Source of the DNA: Leptospira koniambonensis
GTDB lineage: Bacteria > Spirochaetota > Leptospiria > Leptospirales > Leptospiraceae
Direction of reading: 5' to 3'
Assembly (NCBI RefSeq): GCF_004769555.1
Contig: NZ_RQFY01000004.1
Coordinates: forward strand, 930,001-994,000
DNA: 64,000 nt
How positions within the stretch are numbered: position 1 is the stretch's first letter; each line of letters starts with the position of its first letter. The position numbers and the translations under genes were made by a program. This document shows positions 10,009 to 18,637 of the stretch, one piece after another. A model generated the notes under the pieces. It was given only the letters and a program-made list of their open reading frames with translations. It ran no database searches and was not told the DNA's origin.

Positions 10009-10046
10009 ATAATAGGATCGAATTTGCAGATCCAGTGTGACTGGAT
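10009..10046 (-). promoter_or_regulatory. Operator-like palindrome and candidate promoter of the NTF2/ECF operon
   Basis: ATCCAGT-GTG-ACTGGAT at 10030-10046 is a perfect 7-bp inverted repeat. About 16 bases further toward the gene, on the minus strand, is TATTAT (10014-10009), a plausible -10. The palindrome would then cover the -35 region and transcription would begin near 10002, giving a leader of about 18 bases before the ATG at 9984. No TTGACA-like -35 is present, which fits activator- or alternative-sigma-dependent initiation. Confidence 0.45.
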
Positions 10047-10071
10047 TTTGGAAGAATTTTTAGAAATAGAT

Positions 10072-10225
10072 AAAAAAAGGCCCGCAAAAGCGGGCCTGAA
10101 AATTATTCGGACAAGCGGATTAAACTCGTCCGAGGCAAGGCGAATAGAAAACGCCGTAATGGCGTTGATGTAAACTCCAGTTAACGTATATGAGTTAAGT
10201 GATAACTCATACTGGAGAGTAACAT
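10072..10225 (-). ncRNA. Probable structured small RNA (or attenuated leader) with intrinsic terminator
   Basis: Read on the minus strand, this stretch holds four stem-loops in series and no credible ORF. They are CTCCAG/CTGGAG enclosing TATGAGTT/AACTCATA (10217-10175), AACGCC-ATTAC-GGCGTT (10166-10150), TCGGAC/GTCCGA (10133-10107) and GGCCCGC-TTTT-GCGGGCC (10096-10079) followed by seven T. The last is an excellent Rho-independent terminator. TATATT at 10237-10232 is a possible -10 for a start near 10225, without a good -35. It does not match 6S, SRP, tmRNA or RNase P signatures I know. It could be a free sRNA or a terminated leader upstream of the NTF2/ECF operon. Confidence 0.5.
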
Positions 10226-10326
10226 TTCAATAATATACTAATTAGGATCGAAAATCGTTCGGAATTATATACATGAACGTTTTTTGTTTGCACCTAATTG
10301 AATTATGAAAAAATGTTTTTTAACGC

Positions 10327-11925
10327 ATGATCCGAATTTCGTTTTTTCTTCTCGTTCTTATTTCGAGTTTCGGTTCCATCTTCGCCAAAGAACTTCCGTT
10401 CATTCTAAAAGCAAACGAACATAATAAAAACATTACGCCCGAACTTTATTTTTGGGAAAAAACCTATACCGAAAATATTCCTCCTCCATCGAATCAAAAT
10501 AATGGATGGAAAAAAATTAGATCAAACGCTCTAAATTTCAATTTTTCTAAAAGATCGTATTGGTTAAAATTCCGAATTAGATTTCGCGAAGAAATTCGTG
10601 AAAATCTTTACTTCGTACTTCGTTGGAAGGCCCATGATTTAGCAGAATTGTATACCCCAAATGGGGTAACTCCTATACAAAGAGTCGGAGATACATTATC
10701 AAAAAGTAATTGGCCTGTGAAGAATGTTCTTTATCCAACCTTACTCTTGCAAGGGGAGCCAGGAGAAGAAAAAGAATTTATAGTTCGGATCAAATCAGAA
10801 TCCATTATGTCATTCCCAATTGATATCATGGATGAGGCTGGTGTCCGAGCGAATCTTGCTCTTGAAACAGGAGTATTTTCTCTTTCTGCCTGCTTATATG
10901 GGATGCTAATCCTCGTTGCTTTATTGTATTATAGAGCAACAGAATATAAAGAATTTCTACTATATACTTGCTACGCTTTTTGTATGGGAGCCTCATACGA
11001 TGTAAATTACGGAAATGCGATAGAGCTTTTTTGGGAAGATTCCCCCCTTTGGACCGAAAAAGTGAATTATTTTTTCTTTAATTTGGGAGGTATTTTCGGA
11101 TTCCAATTCATTAGAAAGTTTTTGGAAACAGAAACATTTCTGCCTTGGGTGGACCGGATCTTATTCTTTTTTTCAGTTATTCTGGGTCTGACACTTCCAC
11201 TCATTTTTACGATGGATACGATTGCGTATCTGACTTTGACCAATGAAATTATATATTCTATTTCTATTCCTATGATATTGATCGCGGGAATTTATTTGAG
11301 AAGAAGGGGAAATCGTAAATTAAATCTGTTTTTGGTTTCTTGGGGATTATATCTTACTTTCGGTTATATTAGTATTTTTTACTATATTGGGATTTTAGAA
11401 TACGGATTTTTTACCGTATATGCAGTTCCTCTTTTCTTTCCAGCGGACCTTCTAATTCTTCTTTATAATATTATCCAAAAATATTCTCAGAATTTAGAAG
11501 AGAAGAATAGCCTAGTCGAAACTTTAAGCGGTTTTATAAATAAGCCTAGATACGCTCGTTCTAAGATTTCAGGCTTGGATGTGGATGAATCTCTGAATGC
11601 TTTGGAACATCTCATGAGCACGGAGAAATTATTCGCAGAGGAAGAAGTTACTATCCAGATGCTCGCTTCTAAGATCGGACTAAGCACTCACCAATTGTCA
11701 GAACTTCTGAATTCCAGGCTTGGGATGGGATTTGCTGCTTATTTAAATTCCAAAAGGATAGAAGAGGCTAAACTTCTTCTGAAAAACGATACTGAAGATA
11801 ATATTTTAAATATTGCATTTGCAGTAGGTTTTGGTTCTAAAACTTCTTTTAATGTGGAGTTTAAGAAGGCGACAGGTCTTACTCCGAAACAATACAAAAG
11901 TTTCGTGCAAAAAGCGCTGCTATAA
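10327..11925 (+). CDS. 7TMR-DISM membrane receptor with C-terminal AraC DNA-binding domain
   Basis: 532 residues: a cleavable-type signal (about 1-20), a periplasmic beta-rich 7TMR-DISM extracellular domain (about 25-175, with YWLKFRIRF and FIVRIKSESIMSFPIDI), about seven transmembrane helices (about 180-385), a short linker and an AraC-type double helix-turn-helix (about 435-530: IQMLASKIGLSTHQLSELLN, then IAFAVGFGSKTSFNVEFKKATGLTPKQYK). It is predicted to sense an external ligand, perhaps a carbohydrate, and act on DNA from the membrane without a phosphorelay. Its stop overlaps the convergent aminotransferase gene by six bases. The target is unknown. Confidence 0.88.
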   Translation: MIRISFFLLVLISSFGSIFAKELPFILKANEHNKNITPELYFWEKTYTENIPPPSNQNNGWKKIRSNALNFNFSKRSYWLKFRIRFREEIRENLYFVLRWKAHDLAELYTPNGVTPIQRVGDTLSKSNWPVKNVLYPTLLLQGEPGEEKEFIVRIKSESIMSFPIDIMDEAGVRANLALETGVFSLSACLYGMLILVALLYYRATEYKEFLLYTCYAFCMGASYDVNYGNAIELFWEDSPLWTEKVNYFFFNLGGIFGFQFIRKFLETETFLPWVDRILFFFSVILGLTLPLIFTMDTIAYLTLTNEIIYSISIPMILIAGIYLRRRGNRKLNLFLVSWGLYLTFGYISIFYYIGILEYGFFTVYAVPLFFPADLLILLYNIIQKYSQNLEEKNSLVETLSGFINKPRYARSKISGLDVDESLNALEHLMSTEKLFAEEEVTIQMLASKIGLSTHQLSELLNSRLGMGFAAYLNSKRIEEAKLLLKNDTEDNILNIAFAVGFGSKTSFNVEFKKATGLTPKQYKSFVQKALL

Positions 11926-13101
11926 TAGCGCGGATATTCTTTCGAGTCCTGATTGAAACAATTCAGTTTCAGAGATTAAACTGATCACTATATATCCTGA
12001 AGCTTCTTCGAATCCGAACATGGAACCTGGGTGAACGAGCACTTTCTCTTTTTCTAATAATCTAAAGGAGAATTCCTCGTCGTTTAAGAAGGATGGAGAT
12101 TGTAACACAGCATACCATCCTCCTTTGGGAGATGTGTAAGTGATTCCTGGATGAGAAGAATAGTAACTTTCTAGAACCTGAAGATTTCTGTTTATTCTTC
12201 TAAGCACTTGGCTTTGGATCATATTTCTCCATTGGAATAATTCATGAAGTGCGAGTTGTATTGGAGTTCCTACAGAAAGATAAGTATCTGCAATGATCTC
12301 TAATCTTTCTTTGCATTCTTTTTTCCAGCTAGTGGGACCTCCGACATGGATCCAGGAAAGTTTCATTTGAGGAAGTGCAAGTATCTTAGAGACTCCATTT
12401 ACTACAAATACGGGGATATCAGTATGAAAAAAGTCGATTTGATGAAGATTTTCTTTGTGAAGATAATCTGAGAATACTTCATCTAGAACCAATGCTATTC
12501 CTTTGGTTTTAGAAATGGCTTTTAGTTTTTCGAATTCACTCCCGGTGAGTAAATTTCCTGTTGGATTATTTGGGGAAACTAAGAATAGGATTTTAGTTTT
12601 ATGAGTGATCTTAGAATTTAAATCTTCAAAATCTATTTTCCAATTTTCGTTTTGATCTAATTTGTAAGAATTAAATTCTGCTCCATCTAGTAGGGATAAA
12701 AATTCGAAAAGTGGATAACCGGGAGAAGGGATGAGAACTTCTTCTCCTGGATTACATAATAACTTTATTAAATAGGAATACGCTTCGGAGGAAGAAGATG
12801 TTAAAAATAGATCTTCTTCTGAGATTGTATGACCTTTCTCTTTATAATAACCGGCGATAGATTTTCTGGCGATCAAAGTTCCTTTCGGATCAGGATCATA
12901 TTCCAGACTTTCCGGTTTTTCCAGTGAATGTAGTATAGCTTCTCTTGGATAAACAAGTCCTACTTTTGTAGGATTGGAAATAGTAAGATCGATCCAATCT
13001 TCTCCTGATTTTTTAAAAGATTCTAAAAGAGAATATAGATCATTCTCTCCTGGAACGAATTCGAATCTATCGCTAAAGCGAGGAATGTTTCCCTGATCCA
13101 T
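11920..13101 (-). CDS. Class I/II pyridoxal-phosphate aminotransferase
   Basis: 393 residues of aminotransferase fold type I. SSSSEAY (about 101-107) is the phosphate-binding segment, PSPGYPLFEF a substrate-side loop, LVSPNNPTGNLL the conserved NNPTG turn, LVLDEVFSDY the PLP-binding Asp/Tyr motif, and NGVSKILALPQMKLSW holds the Schiff-base lysine. The specificity (aspartate, alanine or other) cannot be told from sequence alone. The gene after it on this strand is the sigma factor operon, 2 kb away, and the small DUF2905 gene precedes it by nine bases. Confidence 0.88.
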   Translation of the reverse strand: MDQGNIPRFSDRFEFVPGENDLYSLLESFKKSGEDWIDLTISNPTKVGLVYPREAILHSLEKPESLEYDPDPKGTLIARKSIAGYYKEKGHTISEEDLFLTSSSSEAYSYLIKLLCNPGEEVLIPSPGYPLFEFLSLLDGAEFNSYKLDQNENWKIDFEDLNSKITHKTKILFLVSPNNPTGNLLTGSEFEKLKAISKTKGIALVLDEVFSDYLHKENLHQIDFFHTDIPVFVVNGVSKILALPQMKLSWIHVGGPTSWKKECKERLEIIADTYLSVGTPIQLALHELFQWRNMIQSQVLRRINRNLQVLESYYSSHPGITYTSPKGGWYAVLQSPSFLNDEEFSFRLLEKEKVLVHPGSMFGFEEASGYIVISLISETELFQSGLERISALL

Positions 13102-13110
13102 ACGTTTTTC

Positions 13111-13341
13111 TTAATGTATAAATCTGTTCCAAAGATACAGAAGAAGTGAAAGTCCGATGCTGATCAGAATGGAAGTTGCAAAAGGAAAATAGAATTTGAA
13201 ATTTTCTCTTTCGATCTTGAAGTCTCCAGGTAGATTACCAAGAGAAGAAATAAATGGAAGTTTGGAGCCGAAAAGGATGATGGCTCCAATAATCAGGAAG
13301 AATGCCCCGATCCAAAGAAATGTTTTACCTAGCGGTTCCAT
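13111..13341 (-). CDS. DUF2905 small membrane protein
   Basis: 76 residues with two transmembrane helices (about 7-25 and 52-70) around a short basic segment. LGNLPGDFKIERENFKFYFPFATSI matches the conserved core of DUF2905 proteins. Function is unknown for the family. It lies directly upstream of the aminotransferase gene, probably cotranscribed, and just downstream of tRNA-Ser. Confidence 0.8.
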   Translation of the reverse strand: MEPLGKTFLWIGAFFLIIGAIILFGSKLPFISSLGNLPGDFKIERENFKFYFPFATSILISIGLSLLLYLWNRFIH

Positions 13342-13365
13342 ATTAGATCCACTGGAAACAAGAAC

Positions 13366-13455
<90 letters not shown>

Positions 13456-13535
13456 GGTTCTTGGTTGCGATTACGATGTTTTTCCAGGGAGCGGTCCGGT
13501 CAAGGAGATTCGACCCAAAAGTTCCGAGCATAGAC

Positions 13536-15089
13536 TTAGGACTTCTTCTCTGAAATAAATTGGGCAGCTCTTTTGGAGAAGGCCATGATCGTATAGCTTG
13601 GATCCACAGAAACCGCAGTGGGAAACACACTGGAATCGCTTACATATAAATTCGAAATTCCATGTACCTTATGTTTCCAATCCACAACTGAAGTTTTGGG
13701 ATCCAATCCCATTCTGCATCCTCCTGCAGGATGAGGAGCAGCCATCGCCATAGAAGCAGGAGTTAATGGAAGTGAATTTACAACGCTTACTTCTTCCGGT
13801 TTAGTTAATACGGTTCTTTTCAGATCTGGAAGAATAACTTTGTATGCGCCTGCTTTAAAGTTCAGGATGACCTGTTTGCGAATACAATCTTTGAGTATTT
13901 CTTTAGTAAGTGGTCCGAAACTGTATTGAACTTCTCTTTTACCACCTGACTTAATTTCTATTCTTCCTAATTCAGAATCTGGATCGTCTATCCAACCTAT
14001 TGTTCCTCCTAGTCTAGGAAGTTCTTTCATGATCTCGAAATGTTCTTCTCCGAATCCTGGGACAAGTGCGCCTATCGCACCTGGCTGTAATTGGTTTGCC
14101 ATAATGAGATATCCGCCTTCTCTATATATTCCTCCCGCATAACGTGCCAGTCTAAATTCTTCTACACCATAAGCAGAAGGAATATTTCTCCATTGTATAA
14201 TAGATTCTTTATAGAGAGCGTGAACAAATGGAGAAGGATTGATTGCTAAAAATTCTCCTAATGCCGGTAACTTTCTTTTCAATCCGTTTTTAAGAAGGAA
14301 GGTAGAACTTCCAAATCCTCCTGCTGCGACTACAACTGTGTCCGCTTTAAAACGTAATTTCACGTCGGATTCTTTTTGAGAAGGTCTGTCTATTACAACT
14401 GCCTCTAGTCCGACAACCTTATCCCCTTCAAATTCCAATTCTAACGCTTTAGTGTCTGCGTAAAGATCTGCTCCTAATGCCATTGCCATTGGAATATGAG
14501 TGATTAGTTGGCTTTGTTTTGCTCCGAACATACAACCTTGCATACAATGCCCGGACTTTTGGCAGTTCTTACGTGCTTGCGGGACTGGATTTCCTTCCCA
14601 ACCTAATTCTTTGGAAGCTTTACGAACCAATTGGTTCATTCTATTATAATTTTCTTCTTTGGCAGGATGGACATTCAGTGTGTCGTCTAACTCTTTCCAA
14701 AAAGGTTCTAGATCTTCTGCCCCGTGACCTAATACCCCAAATTTGTCCTTCCAAAGCTCTAATCTATCTTTAGGAGTTCTATAACTATCAGCCCAGTAGT
14801 GAACAGAGGCGCCGCCCACATTTTTTCCATAAACTATGTTTACTGTTCCATCAGCTGTGGTGGCCATATTTCTTTCTGCAGAAACTTTTCCGGCCATATT
14901 CAATTCATGATTATCGAATGATCCAGTGTGGTAGTAACCTCCTTCTTCAATTAAGGTTACCTTCTTCCCCGCCTTAGCTAGTTCATAAGCTACAGTTGCG
15001 CCACCACAACCTGTTCCGATGACTAAAACTTCTGTGCGGATCTCTTTGGATTCGCCTAAATTTTTCCATTCGTATATTTTACCCGACAT
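13536..15089 (-). CDS. GMC-family FAD oxidoreductase
   Basis: 517 residues. VLVIGTGCGGATVAYELAKA (about 21-40) is the Rossmann FAD-binding motif. NIVYGKNVGGASVHYW is the GMC signature region with the covalent/loop Gly-Gly segment. HPAGGCRMG and NLYVSDSSVFPTAVSVDPSYTIMA near the C-terminus are the GMC C-terminal active-site block. These enzymes oxidise alcohols or sugars. The gene overlaps by 11 bases a gene for a gluconate 2-dehydrogenase subunit 3-like protein, so the pair likely forms a membrane-associated dehydrogenase complex. The substrate is unknown; a cholesterol-oxidase-like or sugar dehydrogenase role is possible. Confidence 0.9.
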   Translation of the reverse strand: MSGKIYEWKNLGESKEIRTEVLVIGTGCGGATVAYELAKAGKKVTLIEEGGYYHTGSFDNHELNMAGKVSAERNMATTADGTVNIVYGKNVGGASVHYWADSYRTPKDRLELWKDKFGVLGHGAEDLEPFWKELDDTLNVHPAKEENYNRMNQLVRKASKELGWEGNPVPQARKNCQKSGHCMQGCMFGAKQSQLITHIPMAMALGADLYADTKALELEFEGDKVVGLEAVVIDRPSQKESDVKLRFKADTVVVAAGGFGSSTFLLKNGLKRKLPALGEFLAINPSPFVHALYKESIIQWRNIPSAYGVEEFRLARYAGGIYREGGYLIMANQLQPGAIGALVPGFGEEHFEIMKELPRLGGTIGWIDDPDSELGRIEIKSGGKREVQYSFGPLTKEILKDCIRKQVILNFKAGAYKVILPDLKRTVLTKPEEVSVVNSLPLTPASMAMAAPHPAGGCRMGLDPKTSVVDWKHKVHGISNLYVSDSSVFPTAVSVDPSYTIMAFSKRAAQFISEKKS

Positions 15090-15657
15090 CGGAACCTCCT
15101 ACTAGTTTGCGATAATAGATCCTGGACTCGCTTAATTTTTCAGGAGGATTCATAAAAGGTCCGTCATACGAAATCGTTTTAAAAGTAGATTCATGTCCAT
15201 AATACATTAAGAAAATTGGCATTCTTAAATTTGCCCAAACAGCTCTTACAGTGTCTGAGTCAGAATGATTTAATTCGGATAAAAACTTTCTTCTGGATTC
15301 TAAGGAAAGTTTTGAGAATCGAGAAAACTTCCAATGAAAGAATGGAAGATATTCTAAAACCATGATTAAAGTTTTAAAATCATCTGATAAGAATGGATCT
15401 ACGAAATAAAATTCTTCATCTAATCTTTCCAATACCTTTGCTTCTTTATACGTTGGAGCGTTAGCAGCTGGTAAGATGACTTCTGATAATGCTGCTAAGG
15501 TTTCTAATTCTGATTCAGAGAAGAACAGTGTCTTAGGTAGTTGTTTGGAAGATCTGTTTAAGATACAAATCGATCCCCCAAGTACTAGAGCTCCTGAACC
15601 GGCGAGTCCCAGTCTCAAAAATGTTCTGCGAGATAAACGCGGGGCTGAATTTGCCAT
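15079..15657 (-). CDS. Gluconate 2-dehydrogenase subunit 3-family protein, Tat-exported
   Basis: 192 residues. SRRTFLRLGLAGSGALVLGG (about 9-28) is a twin-arginine signal sequence. The mature part begins with the LFFSESELETLAALSEVILPA segment typical of the small (subunit 3) partner of membrane gluconate/sugar dehydrogenases. It overlaps the GMC oxidoreductase gene by 11 bases. The GMC subunit lacks its own Tat signal, so it may be exported by piggy-backing on this subunit, as known for this family. ATG 15657 has AAGGAAAA upstream. Confidence 0.8.
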   Translation of the reverse strand: MANSAPRLSRRTFLRLGLAGSGALVLGGSICILNRSSKQLPKTLFFSESELETLAALSEVILPAANAPTYKEAKVLERLDEEFYFVDPFLSDDFKTLIMVLEYLPFFHWKFSRFSKLSLESRRKFLSELNHSDSDTVRAVWANLRMPIFLMYYGHESTFKTISYDGPFMNPPEKLSESRIYYRKLVGGSDVG

Positions 15658-15760
15658 TGCAGTGTTTTCCTTCGATTCTTGGACTTGTCAATCCTATCCT
15701 ACCCGGTTCTATACAGAAAACCAACTTGACGTTCCAAACGTTCGATAATCCTTAGTAATC

Positions 15761-15994
15761 ATGGCAGATAAGAATGACAAAGTTCCGGAAAACGTTCCGG
15801 GCAAATTCTATATTGATAATAGCTGTGTGCCTTGTAACGATTGCTTGGAAGAGGCACCTAAACTTTTGAAATATACCGACGATGAGTCTAAGGTATATTT
15901 CCATAAACAGCCTGCCACTCCTGAAGAAGCGGTTGCCGCTCGCAAAGCTATGGAAATCTGTCCAGTAGAAGCGATCGGAGACGACGGAGAATAA
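15761..15994 (+). CDS. Single-cluster ferredoxin
   Basis: 77 residues. CVPCNDC in the first third, then CPVEAI near the end, give the CxxCxxC...CP arrangement of a monocluster [4Fe-4S] (or [3Fe-4S]) ferredoxin. The protein is acidic and cytoplasmic, an electron carrier of unknown partner. It is divergent from the GMC/subunit 3 operon across about 100 bases that include two CGTTC direct repeats (15730-15734 and 15739-15743). A functional link to that dehydrogenase is inference. Confidence 0.85.
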   Translation: MADKNDKVPENVPGKFYIDNSCVPCNDCLEEAPKLLKYTDDESKVYFHKQPATPEEAVAARKAMEICPVEAIGDDGE

Positions 15995-16328
15995 ACAAGC
16001 CTGAAGTTTTTCGGGCTTATATAGATCGGAAAACTCCTCCTATTAATCGAATTACGTTTTTCTAATTCACTTTCCTCTTTTTAATTCTTTTAAAAGAGAT
16101 AAAACTCACGCGAAAAATGGTTCCTCATTCGGAACCGATTCCCCAAAAGTAGATCACTCGTTCTAGGACAAAAGGTTTAGTTCTGGGTGAAATTTAAAAT
16201 CTTAGATCAGTTTACGTTGTAGAAAGAAATCCTTTAGATTTTAGGGTTTTTGGACCTTTTTTATTCGCAATGTACTCGTATAAGTCGTCTTTATATGTAT
16301 TAGTTAGTAGAGCAAGTTCTTGCAGTTT
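15995..16328. other. Gene-free stretch upstream of the PAS histidine kinase
   Basis: 334 bases holding the ferredoxin terminator, an isolated hairpin GGTTCC-TCATTC-GGAACC (16119-16136), and GCAAG-TT-CTTGC (16312-16323) right before the kinase start. I see no small ORF or recognisable RNA element; the rest is AT-rich and probably contains the kinase promoter. Confidence 0.5.
15997..16018 (+). terminator. Weak terminator after the ferredoxin gene
   Basis: AAGCCTGAA-GTTT-TTCGGGCTT is a 9-bp stem (one G-T pair) starting two bases after the ferredoxin stop codon. No uninterrupted T-run follows (ATATAG), so efficiency is doubtful. Confidence 0.5.
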
Positions 16329-18242
16329 ATGGAAGAAAGACAGGGTCAGGAAAAAATCAAATTGGATCAAGACCAAGATTTGTACCAGATCTTAATCGAA
16401 ACCAGTCGAGAACTGATCTGTTTACACGACCCAGAAGGGATCTATATTTATGTAAATCCTGCTATTGAAATTCTTACTGGTTTTAAACCGGAAGAAATGT
16501 TGGGTCGTAATCCTTATGATTTTATCCATCCTGACGACAGAGAACGAATTCTAACAGATTCTCATAATCCTGCAAAAGAGGGAAGACCTACAGTCGCCAC
16601 TCAATACCGTTTTTTAAAGAAGAATGGTGACTATGTTTGGTTCCAAACCTTGACCCAGCCAATTAAAAATAAAGAAGGCAAGGTCACTCATTTAAATACA
16701 ACTTCTAGAGATGTTACCGATCAAGTACGACTAACGGAGAGTTTGCAGCAGGAAAAAAAATTTTCATCTATCATGGCTGAACTCGCAAAAGTAGGAGCTT
16801 GGGAATCCAATATTGAAACAGGCAATTTGTATTGGTCTTCTGAAATTTATAGGATCTTGGAAAGAGATCCTTCTCTCGGAATTGATAGAGATACTGTTTA
16901 TCAAAAATATTCTTATGCAGAGGACATGGAAAAGTTAAGGGAGAATAACTTACGAGTCTATCAAAAAGGAGAGACTTACTCTGTAGAACATAGGATGGTC
17001 ACAGAAACTGGAAGAGTGATTTGGGTTCGCACACAAGGTAAGCCTGCATATTCTGAAGGAAGGATCGTAGGAGTATACGGTGCGATGCAGGACATCACTC
17101 TTTCTAAATTGGTAGAAGAAGAGATCCGCTTAAGTGAGAAAAAATTTTCGGAAGCATTTCATAGTTCCGGTAATGGGATCATTCTATTAGATAAGAACGG
17201 GCACTTTTTAGAACTCAATCAATCCTTCGCTAAGATGATAGGATACGAACCTGATGAACTTCTTTTTAAATCTTTCCAAGACGTTACTTATCCTGAAGAT
17301 CTAAATATAGGTGCGGAAGCATTTCGTAAAATTATCGATGGAGAGAGAGACAGTGCTCAATTCGCAAAAAGATATATCCACAGAAAAGGACATATAGTCT
17401 GGGTGTTTATCACTGGAGTTGCAGTTAGAAAAGATTCTGGAGAACTGATGTTTATCGTATCTCAGATCCAAGATATCTCTCGCAAACGGATCTTAGAAAA
17501 TATCCTAAGAGAAAAAAATGCAAGACTCAGATCAGTAGGTACTCATTTAAAAGAAAGGATCTCACAGCTAGAAGAATTTAACCAGATTGTGTCCCATAAT
17601 ATGAGATCTCCGATCGGGAATATCTCCACACTGGTAAAGTTTTTAGAAGAGGCGGAAACGGAAGAAGAGAGAGTCGAGTACATGGACTATCTCAAGACAA
17701 CCTCTGACCAATTACTTACAACATTAAACGAAATCGTTGAAGTTATTAAAATAAGACAAAGTCCAAAGGTTGTTTCAGAAGAAATTCTATTCGAATCTGT
17801 ATTTTCTAGAGTAAAGGCCATGTTTTTAGGCCAAATATTGGAATGTGATGCCGAAATCATTGCAGATTTTTCGGAATCTCCTTCAATTGTCTACCCCCCA
17901 GTCTATTTGGAGAGTATATTCTTAAACCTACTTTCTAATTCTTTGAAATATAGATGCGAATCCCCTCATCCGGTGATCCGATTTAGGACATATTGGTCTC
18001 ACGGAAATCATGTTTTGGAAGTGCAGGATAACGGTTTAGGAATTGACTTAAATAAACATGGGGATCAAATTTTTAAATTACACAAAAGATTTCACCGAAA
18101 CACGGACGGAAGAGGTTTGGGTCTGTTTATGACCAAAAACCAAATCGAATCTTTGGGTGGAGAAATCCATGTGGAAAGTACTCCTGGACAGGGTACGAAA
18201 TTTATCATTCACCTTTCAAAAGCAAATGAATTCGCTATCTAA
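16329..18242 (+). CDS. Multi-PAS sensor histidine kinase
   Basis: 637 residues from ATG 16329; a TTG nine bases earlier is also in frame. Three PAS/PAC units occupy about residues 15-135 (LICLHDPEGIYIYVNPAIEILTGF), 145-265 and 270-390 (GIILLDKNGHFLELNQSF). Then comes an HisKA domain with the phospho-acceptor His in QIVSHNMRSPIGN, and an HATPase with NLLSNSLKYR (N-box), VQDNGLGID (G1) and GRGLGLFM (G2). There is no transmembrane segment, so it senses cytoplasmic signals. The response regulator gene overlaps its 3' end by 17 bases, making a cognate pair. Confidence 0.92.
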   Translation: MEERQGQEKIKLDQDQDLYQILIETSRELICLHDPEGIYIYVNPAIEILTGFKPEEMLGRNPYDFIHPDDRERILTDSHNPAKEGRPTVATQYRFLKKNGDYVWFQTLTQPIKNKEGKVTHLNTTSRDVTDQVRLTESLQQEKKFSSIMAELAKVGAWESNIETGNLYWSSEIYRILERDPSLGIDRDTVYQKYSYAEDMEKLRENNLRVYQKGETYSVEHRMVTETGRVIWVRTQGKPAYSEGRIVGVYGAMQDITLSKLVEEEIRLSEKKFSEAFHSSGNGIILLDKNGHFLELNQSFAKMIGYEPDELLFKSFQDVTYPEDLNIGAEAFRKIIDGERDSAQFAKRYIHRKGHIVWVFITGVAVRKDSGELMFIVSQIQDISRKRILENILREKNARLRSVGTHLKERISQLEEFNQIVSHNMRSPIGNISTLVKFLEEAETEEERVEYMDYLKTTSDQLLTTLNEIVEVIKIRQSPKVVSEEILFESVFSRVKAMFLGQILECDAEIIADFSESPSIVYPPVYLESIFLNLLSNSLKYRCESPHPVIRFRTYWSHGNHVLEVQDNGLGIDLNKHGDQIFKLHKRFHRNTDGRGLGLFMTKNQIESLGGEIHVESTPGQGTKFIIHLSKANEFAI

Positions 18243-18636
18243 AAAACAGAAACTTTTACTCGTAGATGACGACGCGATCTTTGTTGAGATCGCTAAAAGA
18301 ACTATCGAAAAGACCGGTGCTGTCGAAAGTTTAAAAGTATTTCCAGACGGAGAAGGTGCGATCAGCTTTTTAAGAGAGCACCAAAGCGAGCCGGATATCA
18401 TTCCCGACTTTATATTTTTAGATATTAATATGCCTTTTATGGATGGCTGGCAGTTTTTGGATGAGTATGCAAACTTCGTGAATACCCTCAGCAAAAAACC
18501 AGAAATTTATATGGTTAGCTCTTCCGTAGATGATTCCGATCTAAGAAGAGCCAAAGAAATTCCATTAGTAAAAGATTATATAATCAAGCCTGTGTCTTTG
18601 GATTCATTTAAAAAAATCTTAACGAACCAAGCTTAA
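18226..18636 (+). CDS. Single-domain response regulator
   Basis: 136 residues starting at ATG 18226, inside the kinase gene's end. LLLVDDDAIFVEIAKRTIE gives the acidic pocket, FIFLDINMPFMDGWQFL the phospho-acceptor Asp, VSSSVDDSD the Thr/Ser switch and DYIIKPVSLDSF the conserved Lys. There is no output domain: a stand-alone receiver, probably a phosphorelay intermediate or protein-protein effector (Rcp1-like). Longer in-frame starts lie within the kinase's ATPase domain and are unlikely. Confidence 0.9.
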   Translation: MNSLSKKQKLLLVDDDAIFVEIAKRTIEKTGAVESLKVFPDGEGAISFLREHQSEPDIIPDFIFLDINMPFMDGWQFLDEYANFVNTLSKKPEIYMVSSSVDDSDLRRAKEIPLVKDYIIKPVSLDSFKKILTNQA

Positions 18637-18637
18637 T

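Larger units (their letters stand above)
9985..10326. other. Gene-free stretch between the ECF operon and the DISM/AraC regulator
   Basis: 342 bases without a protein gene. They contain the palindrome at 10030-10046, the terminated structured RNA at 10072-10225, and an AT-rich segment with CGTTC (10256-10260) and GAACG (10275-10279) as separated inverted half-sites in front of the plus-strand regulator gene. Confidence 0.7.
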
